A stretch of 64,000 nt of DNA from Fictibacillus arsenicus. GTDB taxonomy: Bacteria; Bacillota; Bacilli; Bacillales; Fictibacillaceae. Under the pieces are notes generated by a model. The model did not search any database and was not told where the DNA came from. It worked only from the letters and a program-made list of their open reading frames with translations. Positions 35,116-43,886 of this stretch are shown one piece after another. The stretch's first letter is position 1. Each line of letters starts with the position of its first letter. The stretch is taken from assembly GCF_001642935.1 (NCBI RefSeq), contig NZ_CP016761.1, positions 124,001-188,000 on the forward strand, given 5' to 3'. A program made the position numbers and the translations under genes.

Positions 35116-35166
35116 TAGAATAAAAAGGAAGCCTTTCATCCGACATAAAATGAAAAAGGGCACGAA

Positions 35167-35216
35167 ACATATGCATATGCGGCTCACACAAAGGGCTGCT
35201 TATGCATATTTTTTTA
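35167..35216 (+). terminator. Terminator upstream of the glmS region
   Basis: ATATGCATATGCGGCT pairs with GGGCTGCTTATGCATAT and is followed by TTTTTTT. It insulates glmS from the glmM operon and copy D. Confidence 0.75.
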
Positions 35217-35266
35217 TTATGGAACTTTATGTTTCAACTTTTTCTGAAATAGGGAAAGAATAATAA

Positions 35267-35295
35267 TTGACGGTTTTGAAAAACCCGTGTATGAT
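35267..35295 (+). promoter_or_regulatory. Promoter of glmS
   Basis: TTGACG, 17-base spacer, TATGAT. Transcription would begin about 50 bases before the ribozyme cleavage site. Confidence 0.8.
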
Positions 35296-35344
35296 TATTT
35301 TTGTTTACTTCAAATAAAAGGAAGGAGTTTACAGTTAATCATTC

Positions 35345-35503
35345 ATCCAAAAAGCGCCTGAACTGCTGACCGGAAAAAAGCAGTTGACGAGGAAGAGGTT
35401 CATCGATATTTCGGCGGATGCCTCTCGGAACATTCACTTCCGTAAGCTTTTGTTCAAATCAGGCAAGGTGACTTCCTGTACAAAGACGAAAGCAAGTGAA
35501 ACC
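35345..35503 (+). ncRNA. glmS ribozyme (glucosamine-6-phosphate riboswitch)
   Basis: Conserved core starts AAAGCGCCTGAACTGC; self-cleavage in the family falls before the G of GCGCC, here between 35353 and 35354. The pairing CTGCTGAC/GCAGTTGACGAGG, GAGGTTCATCGATATTTCGG and the 3' part CTTCCTGTACAAAGACGAAAG are characteristic. Glucosamine-6-P acts as cofactor for cleavage, which lowers glmS mRNA. Confidence 0.92.
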
Positions 35504-35560
35504 AAAATAAAAATAGAAAACATAGGTGGGGTTGTGAGCCCCGCTCACGGCCCTCTTATG

Positions 35561-35588
35561 TAAGCCGTCAGCAGAGTGTGATGGCTTA
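35561..35588 (+). promoter_or_regulatory. Hairpin touching the glmS ribosome binding site
   Basis: TAAGCCGTCA-GCAGAGTG-TGATGGCTTA, a ten-base-pair stem with one G-U. Its right arm runs straight into TTAAGGAGG, so folding could shade the site. Confidence 0.5.
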
Positions 35589-35604
35589 AGGAGGACGTTT
35601 ATTT

Positions 35605-37407
35605 ATGTGTGGAATCGTAGGTTATATTGGAAATAATGATGCAAAAGAAATCTTATTGCGTGGTCTTGAGAAATTAGAGTACCGCGGATATGACTCAGCA
35701 GGAATTGCCGTACTTAACGAAGACGGAGTTCACGTATTTAAAGAAAAAGGCCGTATTGCAAACTTGCGTGAGAGTGTTGATCTAGGTGTTGAAGCATCTG
35801 TAGGGATCGGACATACACGCTGGGCAACTCACGGTGTTCCAAGTAAAGTGAATTCACATCCACACCAAAGTTCAACAGAGCGTTTTACACTTGTGCACAA
35901 CGGTGTAATCGAGAACTATGAACAGGTGAAGAAGCAATACATTTCAGGTGTTGAGTTATTGTCTGAAACAGATACAGAAGTAATCGTTCAGCTAGTAGAG
36001 CACTTTGTAAAAGAAGGCATGGAAGTGGAAGAAGCATTCCGCCGTACATTGTCTGAACTTAAAGGTTCTTATGCGATCGGTTTAATCGACAACGAAAACC
36101 CTGAAACCATCTATGTTGGTAAAAACAAAAGCCCATTATTAGTGGGTAAAGGTGAAGGCTTCAACGTTATTGCAAGTGATGCAATGGCTATGCTTTCTCA
36201 AACAGATCAATACGTTGAATTAATGGATAAAGAAATCGTAATCGTGACTCGTGACAGCTACACAATCAAGACTCTTGATGGTGAAGTTGTGGAACGTGCA
36301 CCTTACACAGCTGAACTTGATGCGAGCGACATTGAAAAAGGCACGTATCCTCATTTCATGTTAAAAGAAATTGATGAGCAGCCTTTCGTAATGCGTAACA
36401 TCATTAATCAGTATCAAAATGAAAATGGCGACCTTAAGCTCGATGACGATATCCGTGCTGCAATGAAAGGCGCAGACCGTGTGTACATTATTGCATGCGG
36501 AACGAGCTACCATGCAGGTCTTGTTGGTAAGCAGCTTATCGAAAGCATTGCAAACATCCCTGTTGAATCACACATCGCAAGTGAGTTTGTTTACAACATG
36601 CCGCTTTTATCTGAAAAGCCATTGTTCATCTTTATCTCACAATCCGGTGAGACTGCAGACAGCCGTGCCGTATTAGTTGAGATCAAAAGACTAGGTCACA
36701 AAGCATTAACGATCACAAACGTTCCGGGATCTACACTTTCTCGTGAAGCAGACTATACGCTTAACTTATATGCTGGTCCTGAGATCGCAGTTGCTTCAAC
36801 AAAAGCATACACTGCACAAATCGCAGTTCTTGCTATCTTAGCTGTTGATTCTGCTCGTGCAAAAGGCATCGAGTTAGACTTCAATCCGCTTCAGGAGCTT
36901 GCGATTGTAGCAAACGCGATGGAAGTTTTTTGTGATCAAAAAGAAGAGATGGAACAGATTGCCCGTGAGTTCTTAGCTGTAACTCGTAACGCATTCTTCA
37001 TCGGCCGTGCTGCTGACTTCTACGTATGTTTAGAAGCTGCACTTAAGCTTAAAGAAATTTCTTATATCCAAGCAGAAGGATTTGCTGGAGGAGAACTTAA
37101 GCACGGTACGATCGCGTTAATCGAAGATGGTACGCCAGTTATCGCTCTAGCAACTCAAGAGCATGTTAACTTAAGTATCCGAGGTAACGTAAAAGAAGTA
37201 GCGGCACGCGGTGCGTACACTTGCGTGATCTCGATGGATGGACTGCAAGAAGAAGGCGATCGCATCGTTCTTCCGAAGATCCACCCATACTTGACTCCGC
37301 TTGTATCTGTACTTCCAATGCAGCTGATCTCTTACTACGCAGCGCTTCACCGCGACTGTGACGTAGATAAGCCGCGTAATCTTGCGAAGTCAGTAACAGT
37401 AGAATAA
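35605..37407 (+). CDS. glmS: Glutamine-fructose-6-phosphate aminotransferase (isomerising)
   Basis: First step of the hexosamine pathway: fructose-6-P + glutamine to glucosamine-6-P. The N-terminal nucleophile Cys2 is in MCGIVGYIG; the glutaminase domain includes HTRWATHG. Two SIS domains follow with CGTSYHAG (near 297), SQSGETADS (near 348) and the C-terminal [12 protein letters not shown]. The 600-residue length is normal. Ribozyme upstream, terminator downstream. Confidence 0.98.
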   Translation: MCGIVGYIGNNDAKEILLRGLEKLEYRGYDSAGIAVLNEDGVHVFKEKGRIANLRESVDLGVEASVGIGHTRWATHGVPSKVNSHPHQSSTERFTLVHNGVIENYEQVKKQYISGVELLSETDTEVIVQLVEHFVKEGMEVEEAFRRTLSELKGSYAIGLIDNENPETIYVGKNKSPLLVGKGEGFNVIASDAMAMLSQTDQYVELMDKEIVIVTRDSYTIKTLDGEVVERAPYTAELDASDIEKGTYPHFMLKEIDEQPFVMRNIINQYQNENGDLKLDDDIRAAMKGADRVYIIACGTSYHAGLVGKQLIESIANIPVESHIASEFVYNMPLLSEKPLFIFISQSGETADSRAVLVEIKRLGHKALTITNVPGSTLSREADYTLNLYAGPEIAVASTKAYTAQIAVLAILAVDSARAKGIELDFNPLQELAIVANAMEVFCDQKEEMEQIAREFLAVTRNAFFIGRAADFYVCLEAALKLKEISYIQAEGFAGGELKHGTIALIEDGTPVIALATQEHVNLSIRGNVKEVAARGAYTCVISMDGLQEEGDRIVLPKIHPYLTPLVSVLPMQLISYYAALHRDCDVDKPRNLAKSVTVE

Positions 37408-37417
37408 ATGATAGTAA

Positions 37418-37452
37418 AGACCCCATTTCTATTTTGAAATGGGGTTTTCTTT
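37418..37452. terminator. Terminator after glmS
   Basis: ACCCCATTT-CTATTTTG-AAATGGGGTTTTCTTTT; works for glmS and probably for the converging DUF962 gene. Confidence 0.85.
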
Positions 37453-37781
37453 TACATACTTTTCTCTTTCGGAAGTTTACTCAATTCATTCCCTAGCTGC
37501 CCAAACAAAATCATCCGGTACATACGAAAATCTGCTCTTAAAGACCAGAATGGATGTCCAAAAGTAGCTGGTTTATTTCCCTCAACGAAAAAGTGGCTGA
37601 ACCAAGCAATGCCGTAAGCTACGATAGGAGCTAATAAAAGAAACCAAAGGCTTTTCCAAATCGCAAGAATAATAAAGATAAAGACAAATGAAGTACCAAC
37701 GAAATGCCACGCTCTAGTAGATGGTTTGCTATGCTGCGAAAGATAGAACGGCCAAAATTCTTCGTAATCCTTAAACTCCAT
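37452..37781 (-). CDS. Mpo1-like / DUF962 membrane protein
   Basis: A 109-residue protein with two hydrophobic segments (about 28-60) and the family features: FWPFYLSQHSKPSTRAWHF near the start and HFFVEGNKPATFGHPFWSL. The conserved His residues are those of the iron-dependent Mpo1 dioxygenases of yeast, which act on 2-hydroxy fatty acids; the bacterial role is not known to me. AGGGAGGTG precedes the ATG. Confidence 0.8.
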   Translation of the reverse strand: MEFKDYEEFWPFYLSQHSKPSTRAWHFVGTSFVFIFIILAIWKSLWFLLLAPIVAYGIAWFSHFFVEGNKPATFGHPFWSLRADFRMYRMILFGQLGNELSKLPKEKSM

Positions 37782-37892
37782 GCTAACACCTCCCTATAGT
37801 GGTTTAATATTCTCTTATCCAATACTGATTCCTTTTTCTTAAAGGGAAAATCAGCTTCTTGAGGAAGACTATAAAATGATATGAAAAAAGTT

Positions 37893-37924
37893 TTGACTCT
37901 GTGGTGCACAACACGGTTTATGAT
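37893..37924 (+). promoter_or_regulatory. Candidate MerR-type promoter with long spacer
   Basis: TTGACT and TATGAT are 20 bases apart, and the spacer holds an imperfect dyad centred on GTGCAC (TGTGGTGCACAACA). Long spacers with a dyad are typical of MerR-controlled promoters. However, transcription would start only a few bases before the likely start codon, so this is tentative. Confidence 0.3.
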
Positions 37925-37937
37925 GGAGATGCAGGTG

Positions 37938-38300
37938 GTGAATGATAAAGTGTACAGAGTTAGTGAGTTTTCAAAAATGACAGGATTAAGCAAGGAGACA
38001 TTGAGGTATTATGCAGAGGTGAAACTGCTTGAACCAGCTTACATTGATCCAAAGAATAATTATCGGTATTACGATAATGGATCTTATTTAATTGCAATGA
38101 TCCTGGTGAGTTTGCGAAAATTCAACTTTACGATTCAAGAGATGATCACGGTTATTGAAGATGAATCTTTCGAGAATCTGGAGAACATTCTTAATCAAAA
38201 AAAGCGGGGCATTCAGAAAAAGATAGAGGAATTGCACGGCACAATAGATGAAATCGATCAGTTCTTAAAATGGGGAAATGAGGAGGATGAAAGATGTTAA
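37938..38300 (+). CDS. MerR family transcriptional regulator
   Basis: The N-terminal winged helix-turn-helix reads VYRVSEFSKMTGLSKETLRYYAE, interrupted by normal variation, and a C-terminal coiled coil follows (about 75-120). No metal-binding Cys cluster is present, so it is not a classical metal sensor. The start is uncertain: GTG 37938 follows GGAG, while in-frame ATG codons exist at 37881, 37920, 37923 and 37929. Its end overlaps the SRPBCC gene by seven bases. Confidence 0.75.
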   Translation: MNDKVYRVSEFSKMTGLSKETLRYYAEVKLLEPAYIDPKNNYRYYDNGSYLIAMILVSLRKFNFTIQEMITVIEDESFENLENILNQKKRGIQKKIEELHGTIDEIDQFLKWGNEEDERC

Positions 38301-38758
38301 CATGGAATGAAGAGAAGGTAATCTCGGTAAATATTGAAAAGGTGTGGGAACTCTTTTCTGAAGAAAATCTGCAGCGCATCATGCCAAACGTTGTAGAACA
38401 TACACCAATTGAAAAGAAAGAAGGCATAGTGGGCTCCAAGCATCGTCAATCTTACAAAGAAGGACGAAGAGTAGAAACATACATTGTTGAGACTCTCGGG
38501 TATGAGAATACTGAATCAAAAAAACACTTGCGAATAGGTTTTACATTAGGAAAAGCCTTCGAAATTGAAGCAGCCTTTAATTTAATAAAATTAGATGAAA
38601 CAAGCACACGCTTTATTTATACGGGACATAATAAAGGCATCAACTTTTTAGGCAAAGTCATGCTTAAGATTTCTGGTGATAAAAATAACAACATAGTCGT
38701 TCAAGATTTTATGGATAAGGTAGAAGAGGAAGCGATGAAAGAATCCACTTCCGTCTAA
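38294..38758 (+). CDS. SRPBCC (START/Bet v1-like) family protein
   Basis: A 154-residue cytosolic protein with the usual START-like layout: N-terminal strand NEEKVISVNIEKVWELF, GSKHRQSYKEGRR in the middle and a long C-terminal helix. These folds bind hydrophobic ligands. Coupling to the MerR gene suggests the regulator and the ligand binder act together; the ligand cannot be told from sequence. Confidence 0.7.
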   Translation: MLTWNEEKVISVNIEKVWELFSEENLQRIMPNVVEHTPIEKKEGIVGSKHRQSYKEGRRVETYIVETLGYENTESKKHLRIGFTLGKAFEIEAAFNLIKLDETSTRFIYTGHNKGINFLGKVMLKISGDKNNNIVVQDFMDKVEEEAMKESTSV

Positions 38759-38857
38759 CTTGAAATGAGTCTGCTCCGTTCATGCATAACATGATGTTTT
38801 ATTTTCCATCCTAGAAGGTAGAGTTAGAAGAGCCAGAAAATTAAAGGAGTGGATGAA

Positions 38858-39280
38858 ATGGATAAAGAGCAGCTAAAACAAGAAATATTGAACGTATTAG
38901 AAAAAAGACAAACAGGAGTGCTAGCAAGTGTGAAACAAAACAAGCCGCATTCCAGGTATATGACCTTTTATCATGATGAACTTACCTTCTATACACCAAC
39001 TAGTATCGAAACTCATAAAGCTGAAGAGATACAGGAAAATCCTAATGTGCATCTTTTAGTTGGTTATGACGGCGACGGATATGGCGACCCTTATTTAGAA
39101 GTAGAAGGTACGGCAACAATTCAAGATGATCAGGGACTGAAGGAGAAGTTTTGGTCTGAACAGATGTCACATTATTTTGATGGACCAAATGACCCTAATT
39201 ATATACTGCTGAAAATAAAGCCAAGTTTAATCAGATTAATGAACAGTGAAGAAAATTCACCGCTAACATTAGAGTTATAA
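38858..39280 (+). CDS. Pyridoxamine 5'-phosphate oxidase-like flavin protein
   Basis: A 140-residue split-barrel protein resembling general stress protein 26: GVLASVKQNKPHSRYMTF, then STSIETHKAEEIQ-like region and ENPNVHLLVGYDG. Such proteins bind FMN or F420-like cofactors; the substrate is unknown. ATG 38858 stands eight bases after AAAGGAG; the GTG at 38849 lies within that site. Confidence 0.75.
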   Translation: MDKEQLKQEILNVLEKRQTGVLASVKQNKPHSRYMTFYHDELTFYTPTSIETHKAEEIQENPNVHLLVGYDGDGYGDPYLEVEGTATIQDDQGLKEKFWSEQMSHYFDGPNDPNYILLKIKPSLIRLMNSEENSPLTLEL

Positions 39281-39292
39281 ATTAATAATAAT

Positions 39293-39324
39293 GGCCTCTC
39301 TTTTGAATAAAAGAGGGGCTTTTG
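39293..39324 (+). terminator. Terminator after the flavin protein gene
   Basis: GGCCTCTCTTTT-GAATA-AAAGAGGGGCTTTTG. Confidence 0.8.
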
Positions 39325-39420
39325 TTCGTCTAATATTATAATTAGATTTAATTTTCCTATAATTGTAAAAAATAATAGAATAAATAGACCGAACATTCTT
39401 TAAATTAAGGGGGATTTAAA

Positions 39421-39921
39421 ATGAAGAGGATATGGACGGTGATAGGTCTATTGATAGTTTTAATTGGATGCTCTGAGAAAGAAGCAGATAAAGAGCCGAA
39501 GTTTACAGTAAAGGATGCAATTGAGAAGAATCATGTGGTCATTCAGAATCTGTCTGATAAAGAACGAGAATTGATGACTGGGAGTACGAAAACGGAGCAT
39601 TTGATTCCAATGTTTGCATTCCTTAAAGACGTAGAGACCAACAAAGAAAGTACACTTGAAGTGACAGTCTTTCAAAAAAGCGGTGAGCCAGTTACAAGTA
39701 CCCTGCATTTTGTGGAGAAAGAAAAAACGATTTTTAAAAATAATTATAGCGGCTATGGTATGCCGAAGGGCGAGTTTGAATGTATGAATGTTTTCGAATC
39801 AAGAAATAGTCTTTCGTTAAATGGATGTAAAGGTGAACTCTCGAATATTTTTGTTATCCCATTTGAAGGTAGAGATTACATGACAGCAAGAAATGAATAC
39901 AGAAAGATGAATAAAAAATAG
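39421..39921 (+). CDS. Hypothetical lipoprotein
   Basis: A 166-residue secreted lipoprotein: signal MKRIWTVIGLLIVLIGCSEK with lipobox LIGC (Cys17). Two more Cys (in GEFECMNVF and LNGCKGEL) could form a disulphide. I do not recognise the domain. It is followed nine bases later by two ABC permease genes, so it may belong to that transport operon, though it does not look like an oligopeptide-binding protein. Confidence 0.7.
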   Translation: MKRIWTVIGLLIVLIGCSEKEADKEPKFTVKDAIEKNHVVIQNLSDKERELMTGSTKTEHLIPMFAFLKDVETNKESTLEVTVFQKSGEPVTSTLHFVEKEKTIFKNNYSGYGMPKGEFECMNVFESRNSLSLNGCKGELSNIFVIPFEGRDYMTARNEYRKMNKK

Positions 39922-39930
39922 GAGGATCTT

Positions 39931-40785
39931 ATGCCATACATTATAAAAGACAGTTTGCTCTCTTTCGTATTATCTGTCATCGGCATTATTCTCTTAGGCT
40001 CAGTACCGTTTATGTTTATAGGGATGTCGTTTGATACAGGCAGCTATTTAGATGGAATAGGGGAACTATTTAAAACGATGATGAAGCCTTCTGAAATCAT
40101 GTATTTTACCGGAAGCGGTATGTACCCGCTTTTTCCAGAAATATGGGGTATTATCGGATATTCTTTAACAATTTTATTTTCATCGTTTTTTATCGCCATT
40201 ATCTTAGCACTTATGTTTGCTCTTGGGATTTTTACGCTCCCAACACGATTAAAAGATAAGATCCGTGTATTTTCGTTTATGTTCGAATCCATTCCTGATG
40301 TTCTCATTGCGATTGGAATGCAGTTCTTTATTATCTGGTTTTTTAAGAAGACGAATATTCTCTTGTTTCAGATTGTATCTTTGTATGACCAAAAAACTTA
40401 TTTTGTACCGATCTTTTGTTTAACTGTATTGCCAACTCTGCTTATTTTGAGGATACTGCTCCTTAATATGGAAGAGGAGTTCAAAAAACAATACATTGAT
40501 ACTGCTAAGAGTAAAGGGATTGGCAGATTTCGCATTCTCTGGAGGCATGTACTTCCGAACACGCTGTTAAGTGTCTTTCATCAATCTCGCAATATCCTCT
40601 GGTTTATGCTTTCTAATCTATTAATGGTTGAATACTTGTTTAATATCTATGGAGTTACAACATTGGTAAGAGAGATGGGGAACCCAGCTATTTTTACGAT
40701 TTCTATGCTTCTATTATTTTTACCCATGTTTCTATTTTTTACGGCTCTTAGAATTTTTACGTATAAGTGGGTGGGTGAAAAATGA
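39931..40785 (+). CDS. ABC transporter permease (DppB/OppB-like)
   Basis: A 284-residue membrane protein with about six hydrophobic segments and the permease EAA loop AKSKGIGRFRILWRHVLPN near residue 190, which docks on the ATPase. The long periplasmic-side N-terminal loop is typical of the peptide/nickel permease family. It overlaps the next permease by four bases (ATGA). No ATPase gene is adjacent. Confidence 0.82.
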   Translation: MPYIIKDSLLSFVLSVIGIILLGSVPFMFIGMSFDTGSYLDGIGELFKTMMKPSEIMYFTGSGMYPLFPEIWGIIGYSLTILFSSFFIAIILALMFALGIFTLPTRLKDKIRVFSFMFESIPDVLIAIGMQFFIIWFFKKTNILLFQIVSLYDQKTYFVPIFCLTVLPTLLILRILLLNMEEEFKKQYIDTAKSKGIGRFRILWRHVLPNTLLSVFHQSRNILWFMLSNLLMVEYLFNIYGVTTLVREMGNPAIFTISMLLLFLPMFLFFTALRIFTYKWVGEK

Positions 40786-41780
40786 TAAAAGCGATTTGGA
40801 AAGACCCTTTTTTTCTAGCTGGTATTTTATTTATTTTTGCTTTGATTAGCTTTAGTTTTTACCATCATTTTGTCATGAATAATGAAATCTATGAAAATCA
40901 GATTATCTATGAAGGAATTACACCTGTTGATAAAGCACCTTTTGAGCCGTCAAGTGATTATTGGTTCGGCAGCGACCGTATGGGAGCGGATTTATTTTAT
41001 CAAATTATCTCAGGTGCAAAGTACACATTGGGAATTGCGTTTGTTGCCAGTTTGCTAAGAATATTATTATCTTTTTTTGGCGGCGTTATATTATTAAGCG
41101 CAGGAAGAATCTTGCCCATTTTTAAAGGATTAGGTCAATCCTTCTATTATATCCCGTCTGCTCTATTAATCTTCTTTATTATGGCACCTATTATTGCTAT
41201 TGAACAAATAACCTTCTGGGAAAAAGCCTTTTTTCAGATCTTACTGATCGTATTAATTGCCATTCCAAATACGGCGATTCTAATAAAAGAAGAAATTAAC
41301 TTAATCCAGCAAAACGAATTTATCACGAGTGCCAAGTTAATGGGAGGAAGCAGGTTTCGTATTCTGTTTAAACATGTCATGCCTCATCTATGGCCAAGAC
41401 TCGTGCTTATGTATGTTCAGCAGGTTATAGCTGTTTTATTGTTACTTGCACATCTAGGTATATTAGGTGTTTTCTTTGGAGGAACAATCTATCGTGAATA
41501 TGGAATGGAATTTACGATACCCGTATCTGTATCAAACGAATGGTCAGGGTTGTTAGGGGGTTATTATTATCAATTAAGACTTGCCCCATGGCTTGTATTC
41601 TTTCCGGTTTTAAGCTTTGCCGCGGTCATCATGGCGTTTAACTTTATGGCTGAGGGAATAAAACGAGCAGGTGATCAATTGCCAGGCAGGAAAATAGTGA
41701 AGAAGAGAGAAAAAGGTATAGAGAATTCTGTATCAAAAGAAGAATCCTTTGTTTTTTTAACAGAGCGGAAAATAGGATAA
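40782..41780 (+). CDS. ABC transporter permease (DppC/OppC-like)
   Basis: A 332-residue partner permease: an N-terminal membrane segment, the family segment YWFGSDRMGADLFYQIISGAKYTL split at about 65-90, and the EAA loop AKLMGGSRFRILFKHVMPH near 185. It ends with a long basic cytoplasmic tail. Neither ATPase nor a clear solute-binding protein lies nearby, so partners must come from elsewhere. Confidence 0.82.
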   Translation: MIKAIWKDPFFLAGILFIFALISFSFYHHFVMNNEIYENQIIYEGITPVDKAPFEPSSDYWFGSDRMGADLFYQIISGAKYTLGIAFVASLLRILLSFFGGVILLSAGRILPIFKGLGQSFYYIPSALLIFFIMAPIIAIEQITFWEKAFFQILLIVLIAIPNTAILIKEEINLIQQNEFITSAKLMGGSRFRILFKHVMPHLWPRLVLMYVQQVIAVLLLLAHLGILGVFFGGTIYREYGMEFTIPVSVSNEWSGLLGGYYYQLRLAPWLVFFPVLSFAAVIMAFNFMAEGIKRAGDQLPGRKIVKKREKGIENSVSKEESFVFLTERKIG

Positions 41781-41784
41781 ACAA

Positions 41785-41813
41785 AAAAGGCAAGAGCTGA
41801 AACTCTCGCCTTT
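41785..41813. terminator. Terminator between permease operon and YjcZ-like gene
   Basis: AAAGGCAAGAG-CTGAAA-CTCTCGCCTTT; short T-run on the plus strand and A-run on the other side. Confidence 0.7.
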
Positions 41814-41822
41814 GGGTTGTTC

Positions 41823-42005
41823 TTATCTCAACGTCGCACCAATGATGATGAGAAGGATAAAAAGCACTACAATTAAAGCGAACACTCCGCCGCCGCTTCC
41901 GTATCCGTAGCCGCCGCCATAGCCATAACCGCCACAAGGGTTGCAGCACCCGTAACCATATCCGGGATAACCCCAGTTACGTTGTTGTTGTCTCTTTCCA
42001 AACAT
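41823..42005 (-). CDS. YjcZ-family sporulation-type small protein
   Basis: A 60-residue protein: Gly/Tyr-rich head ([20 protein letters not shown]) and one C-terminal membrane helix with [16 protein letters not shown], the hallmark of the YjcZ family seen in sporulating Bacillus. AAGGAGGAATT precedes the ATG. The Cys-Cys pair in the head is of interest. Function unknown. Confidence 0.85.
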   Translation of the reverse strand: MFGKRQQQRNWGYPGYGYGCCNPCGGYGYGGGYGYGSGGGVFALIVVLFILLIIIGATLR

Positions 42006-42131
42006 GCTGTAATTCCTCCTTCTTTCTTGTGCCTTATGCTTTCATCTATAGTGTATGTCCCAAGAGGAGGAGTGACAGGGACAATACCCTAATTAAAATC
42101 AAAAAGTTTTGAAAATTAAAGGAGGACAACC

Positions 42132-42629
42132 ATGAGTGAAGTGCTGACAAAGTACAAGGATTTTACGAATTGGCTTCAGCATCTTAAACAAATACCAGAG
42201 GAATATTGGCTGGTACCTATTAAAGATGGGAAATGGTCAGTTGGAGAAATTGTTGCTCATATTAAGGCATGGGATGTTTTTGTATGGGATGAGAGAGTTG
42301 CCTATTTTGTAAGTGGATCTGAAATTCCGGCAAAAAAAGTAGACGTTGAAGAAATCAATAGCCATGCAGCAAATGAAGCAAAATCAGGTATCTCTAAAAA
42401 CCAGCTCCTAGATGAAGTGATTGAATGCCGCCAAGTAGTCGCAAAAAAGTTAGGAGAAGTCCCAAGTTCTGTTTGGCAGGAAAAAATTGAAATGGGTTCA
42501 AAAATGATTACATTATGTGAATATATTAGCGGGCTAGTAGAACACGACGAACATCATAGAACTCAAATTGAAGAATTTCTTGCCGCAAAAGGGGGTTGGA
42601 ATATTAAAGCAGGAAGTGTAGACCGATAG
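42132..42629 (+). CDS. DinB family protein
   Basis: A 165-residue four-helix protein of the DinB/YfiT type. Metal-binding His are likely in EIVAHIKAWD (near 48) and EHDEHHRTQIEEFL (near 140). Such proteins include thiol-S-transferases using bacillithiol, but the substrate here cannot be told. AAAGGAGG precedes the ATG. Confidence 0.8.
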   Translation: MSEVLTKYKDFTNWLQHLKQIPEEYWLVPIKDGKWSVGEIVAHIKAWDVFVWDERVAYFVSGSEIPAKKVDVEEINSHAANEAKSGISKNQLLDEVIECRQVVAKKLGEVPSSVWQEKIEMGSKMITLCEYISGLVEHDEHHRTQIEEFLAAKGGWNIKAGSVDR

Positions 42630-42686
42630 GAAAAAACGTCGAATTTCCCCGGAAATTATTTCAGGAAATAATTGAAAGTATGGAAA

Positions 42687-42719
42687 GAGCTTCTATCAAG
42701 ACAGAAGTTCTTTTTTTCG
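42687..42719 (+). terminator. Terminator after the DinB gene
   Basis: GAGCTTCT-ATCAAGAC-AGAAGTTC followed by TTTTTTT. Confidence 0.8.
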
Positions 42720-42753
42720 TTACCATATAAGTAAAACGAAACAAAGAGGGCAC

Positions 42754-43623
42754 ATGGATACAATTACACATACTTTATTTGGATTAACCCTTTATGGAGC
42801 TGCAAATAGATCTAATATGGATAAGTTACATAAAAGAGCACTCCTGCTTACAACCGTAGTAGGCAGTCAAATACCTGATATTGACGTGGTCGTTAACCTG
42901 ACTGAAACAGGGCGAATCATGCAGCAAATGTGGCATAGAGGCTTAACGCACTCGTTTTTTCTGATACCGATCTGGGGAATCGTGATTTACTATTTGAGCC
43001 GTCTATTATTTAAAGTGAAAGACAGGCGGATTTTTTATTGGGCACTTCTAGCTGTTTTCATACACGATACGAGCGATCTTTTCAATACATGGGGAACCGG
43101 ATATATTGAACCCTTCTCCAGCTATCGCGTAACATTCGGCACAATTCCAATTGTTGATTTTGTATTTTGGTTTCTGATGCTAGCTGGATTCATTGTTTCT
43201 CGAAAAAAAGAAGCCAATGAAAGGTATAAAGTATTCAGAGTGGTATGGCTGTTAATGATTGCTCATGTTGCCATCCAGTCTGCTCAGGGATATATCATCT
43301 ATAATGAAGCAAAGGAAAAGTATGAAGATGTAGCACTTGCTGCAGGTTTTGTACCTACTCAATTTCAGGTGATCGGAAAAGACGGAAACGAAGTAGAGAT
43401 TGTAAAAGACAGCATTTTTATAAAACCTCAAGTAGAGCACCGTTTGATCTCAAAGGATGAAGCAGATCTTGCTCGGCTATTTGAAGAGAATCCGAGAGCA
43501 AAAACACTTCATGAATGGTCTCCTTTCGTAGTTGTAGTTGAAGAGAATGACAAGCTGGGAATCTATGACCCGAGGTTTTATCGTAATGGAGAATCTTTCT
43601 TATATGAGTTCATAAAAAAGTAA
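42754..43623 (+). CDS. Membrane-bound metal-dependent hydrolase (YdjM/YfhP-like)
   Basis: A 289-residue integral membrane protein with four or five hydrophobic segments. Family motifs are DTITHTLFGL at the start, SQIPDIDVV near 38, HRGLTHSFF near 60 and FIHDTSDLFNTWGT near 102: conserved His and Asp that probably bind a metal. The true substrate is unknown for this family. The C-terminal third is soluble. GAGGGCAC precedes the ATG. Confidence 0.82.
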   Translation: MDTITHTLFGLTLYGAANRSNMDKLHKRALLLTTVVGSQIPDIDVVVNLTETGRIMQQMWHRGLTHSFFLIPIWGIVIYYLSRLLFKVKDRRIFYWALLAVFIHDTSDLFNTWGTGYIEPFSSYRVTFGTIPIVDFVFWFLMLAGFIVSRKKEANERYKVFRVVWLLMIAHVAIQSAQGYIIYNEAKEKYEDVALAAGFVPTQFQVIGKDGNEVEIVKDSIFIKPQVEHRLISKDEADLARLFEENPRAKTLHEWSPFVVVVEENDKLGIYDPRFYRNGESFLYEFIKK

Positions 43624-43650
43624 CCCTGAAATATTTAGGGTTACTTTTTA
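43621..43650 (+). terminator. Terminator after the YdjM-like gene
   Basis: TAACCCT-GAAATATTT-AGGGTTA then CTTTTT; the stem begins with the stop codon. Confidence 0.75.
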
Positions 43651-43654
43651 ATAA

Positions 43655-43878
43655 TGTCTATTTTCGTATACATTGTTACAATGAGAAGGTGTTGATTTCC
43701 GCTACAGGATACTCGCTTTCCGTGGGGCGGGCGGTGAGCCTCCTTGGCGCTTTGCACCATTAGGAGTCTCATCTGTCCCACTAATCCCACTGGAGTCTCG
43801 CACCTTACGCTCCAATCAACTAGTCAAAGAAGCTACTCAACCAAAAATGTGCACAAACACTAATCTATTAGAATAATA
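43655..43878 (+). repeat. Intergenic palindromic element, copy E
   Basis: From GTCTATTTTCGTATACATTG through the core 43691-43820 (GTTGATT ... AATCAAC) to CACTAATCTATTAGAATAAT. Short-core form. It lies between two converging genes. Confidence 0.85.
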
Positions 43879-43886
43879 CTCTGGAG

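Noticed and set aside
34976-35263. Open frame over palindromic element copy D (also 27717-27935 over copy C, 48691-48915 over copy F and 11472-11657 over copy A)
   Set aside because: These frames follow the GC-rich repeat core, have no ribosome binding site and exist only because the repeat happens to lack stops; such frames are often mis-annotated as hypothetical proteins.
38797-38825. Sigma-B promoter before the flavin protein gene
   Set aside because: GTTTTA and AGGTAG at about 14 bases resemble the sigma-B pattern only loosely, with several mismatches in the -10.
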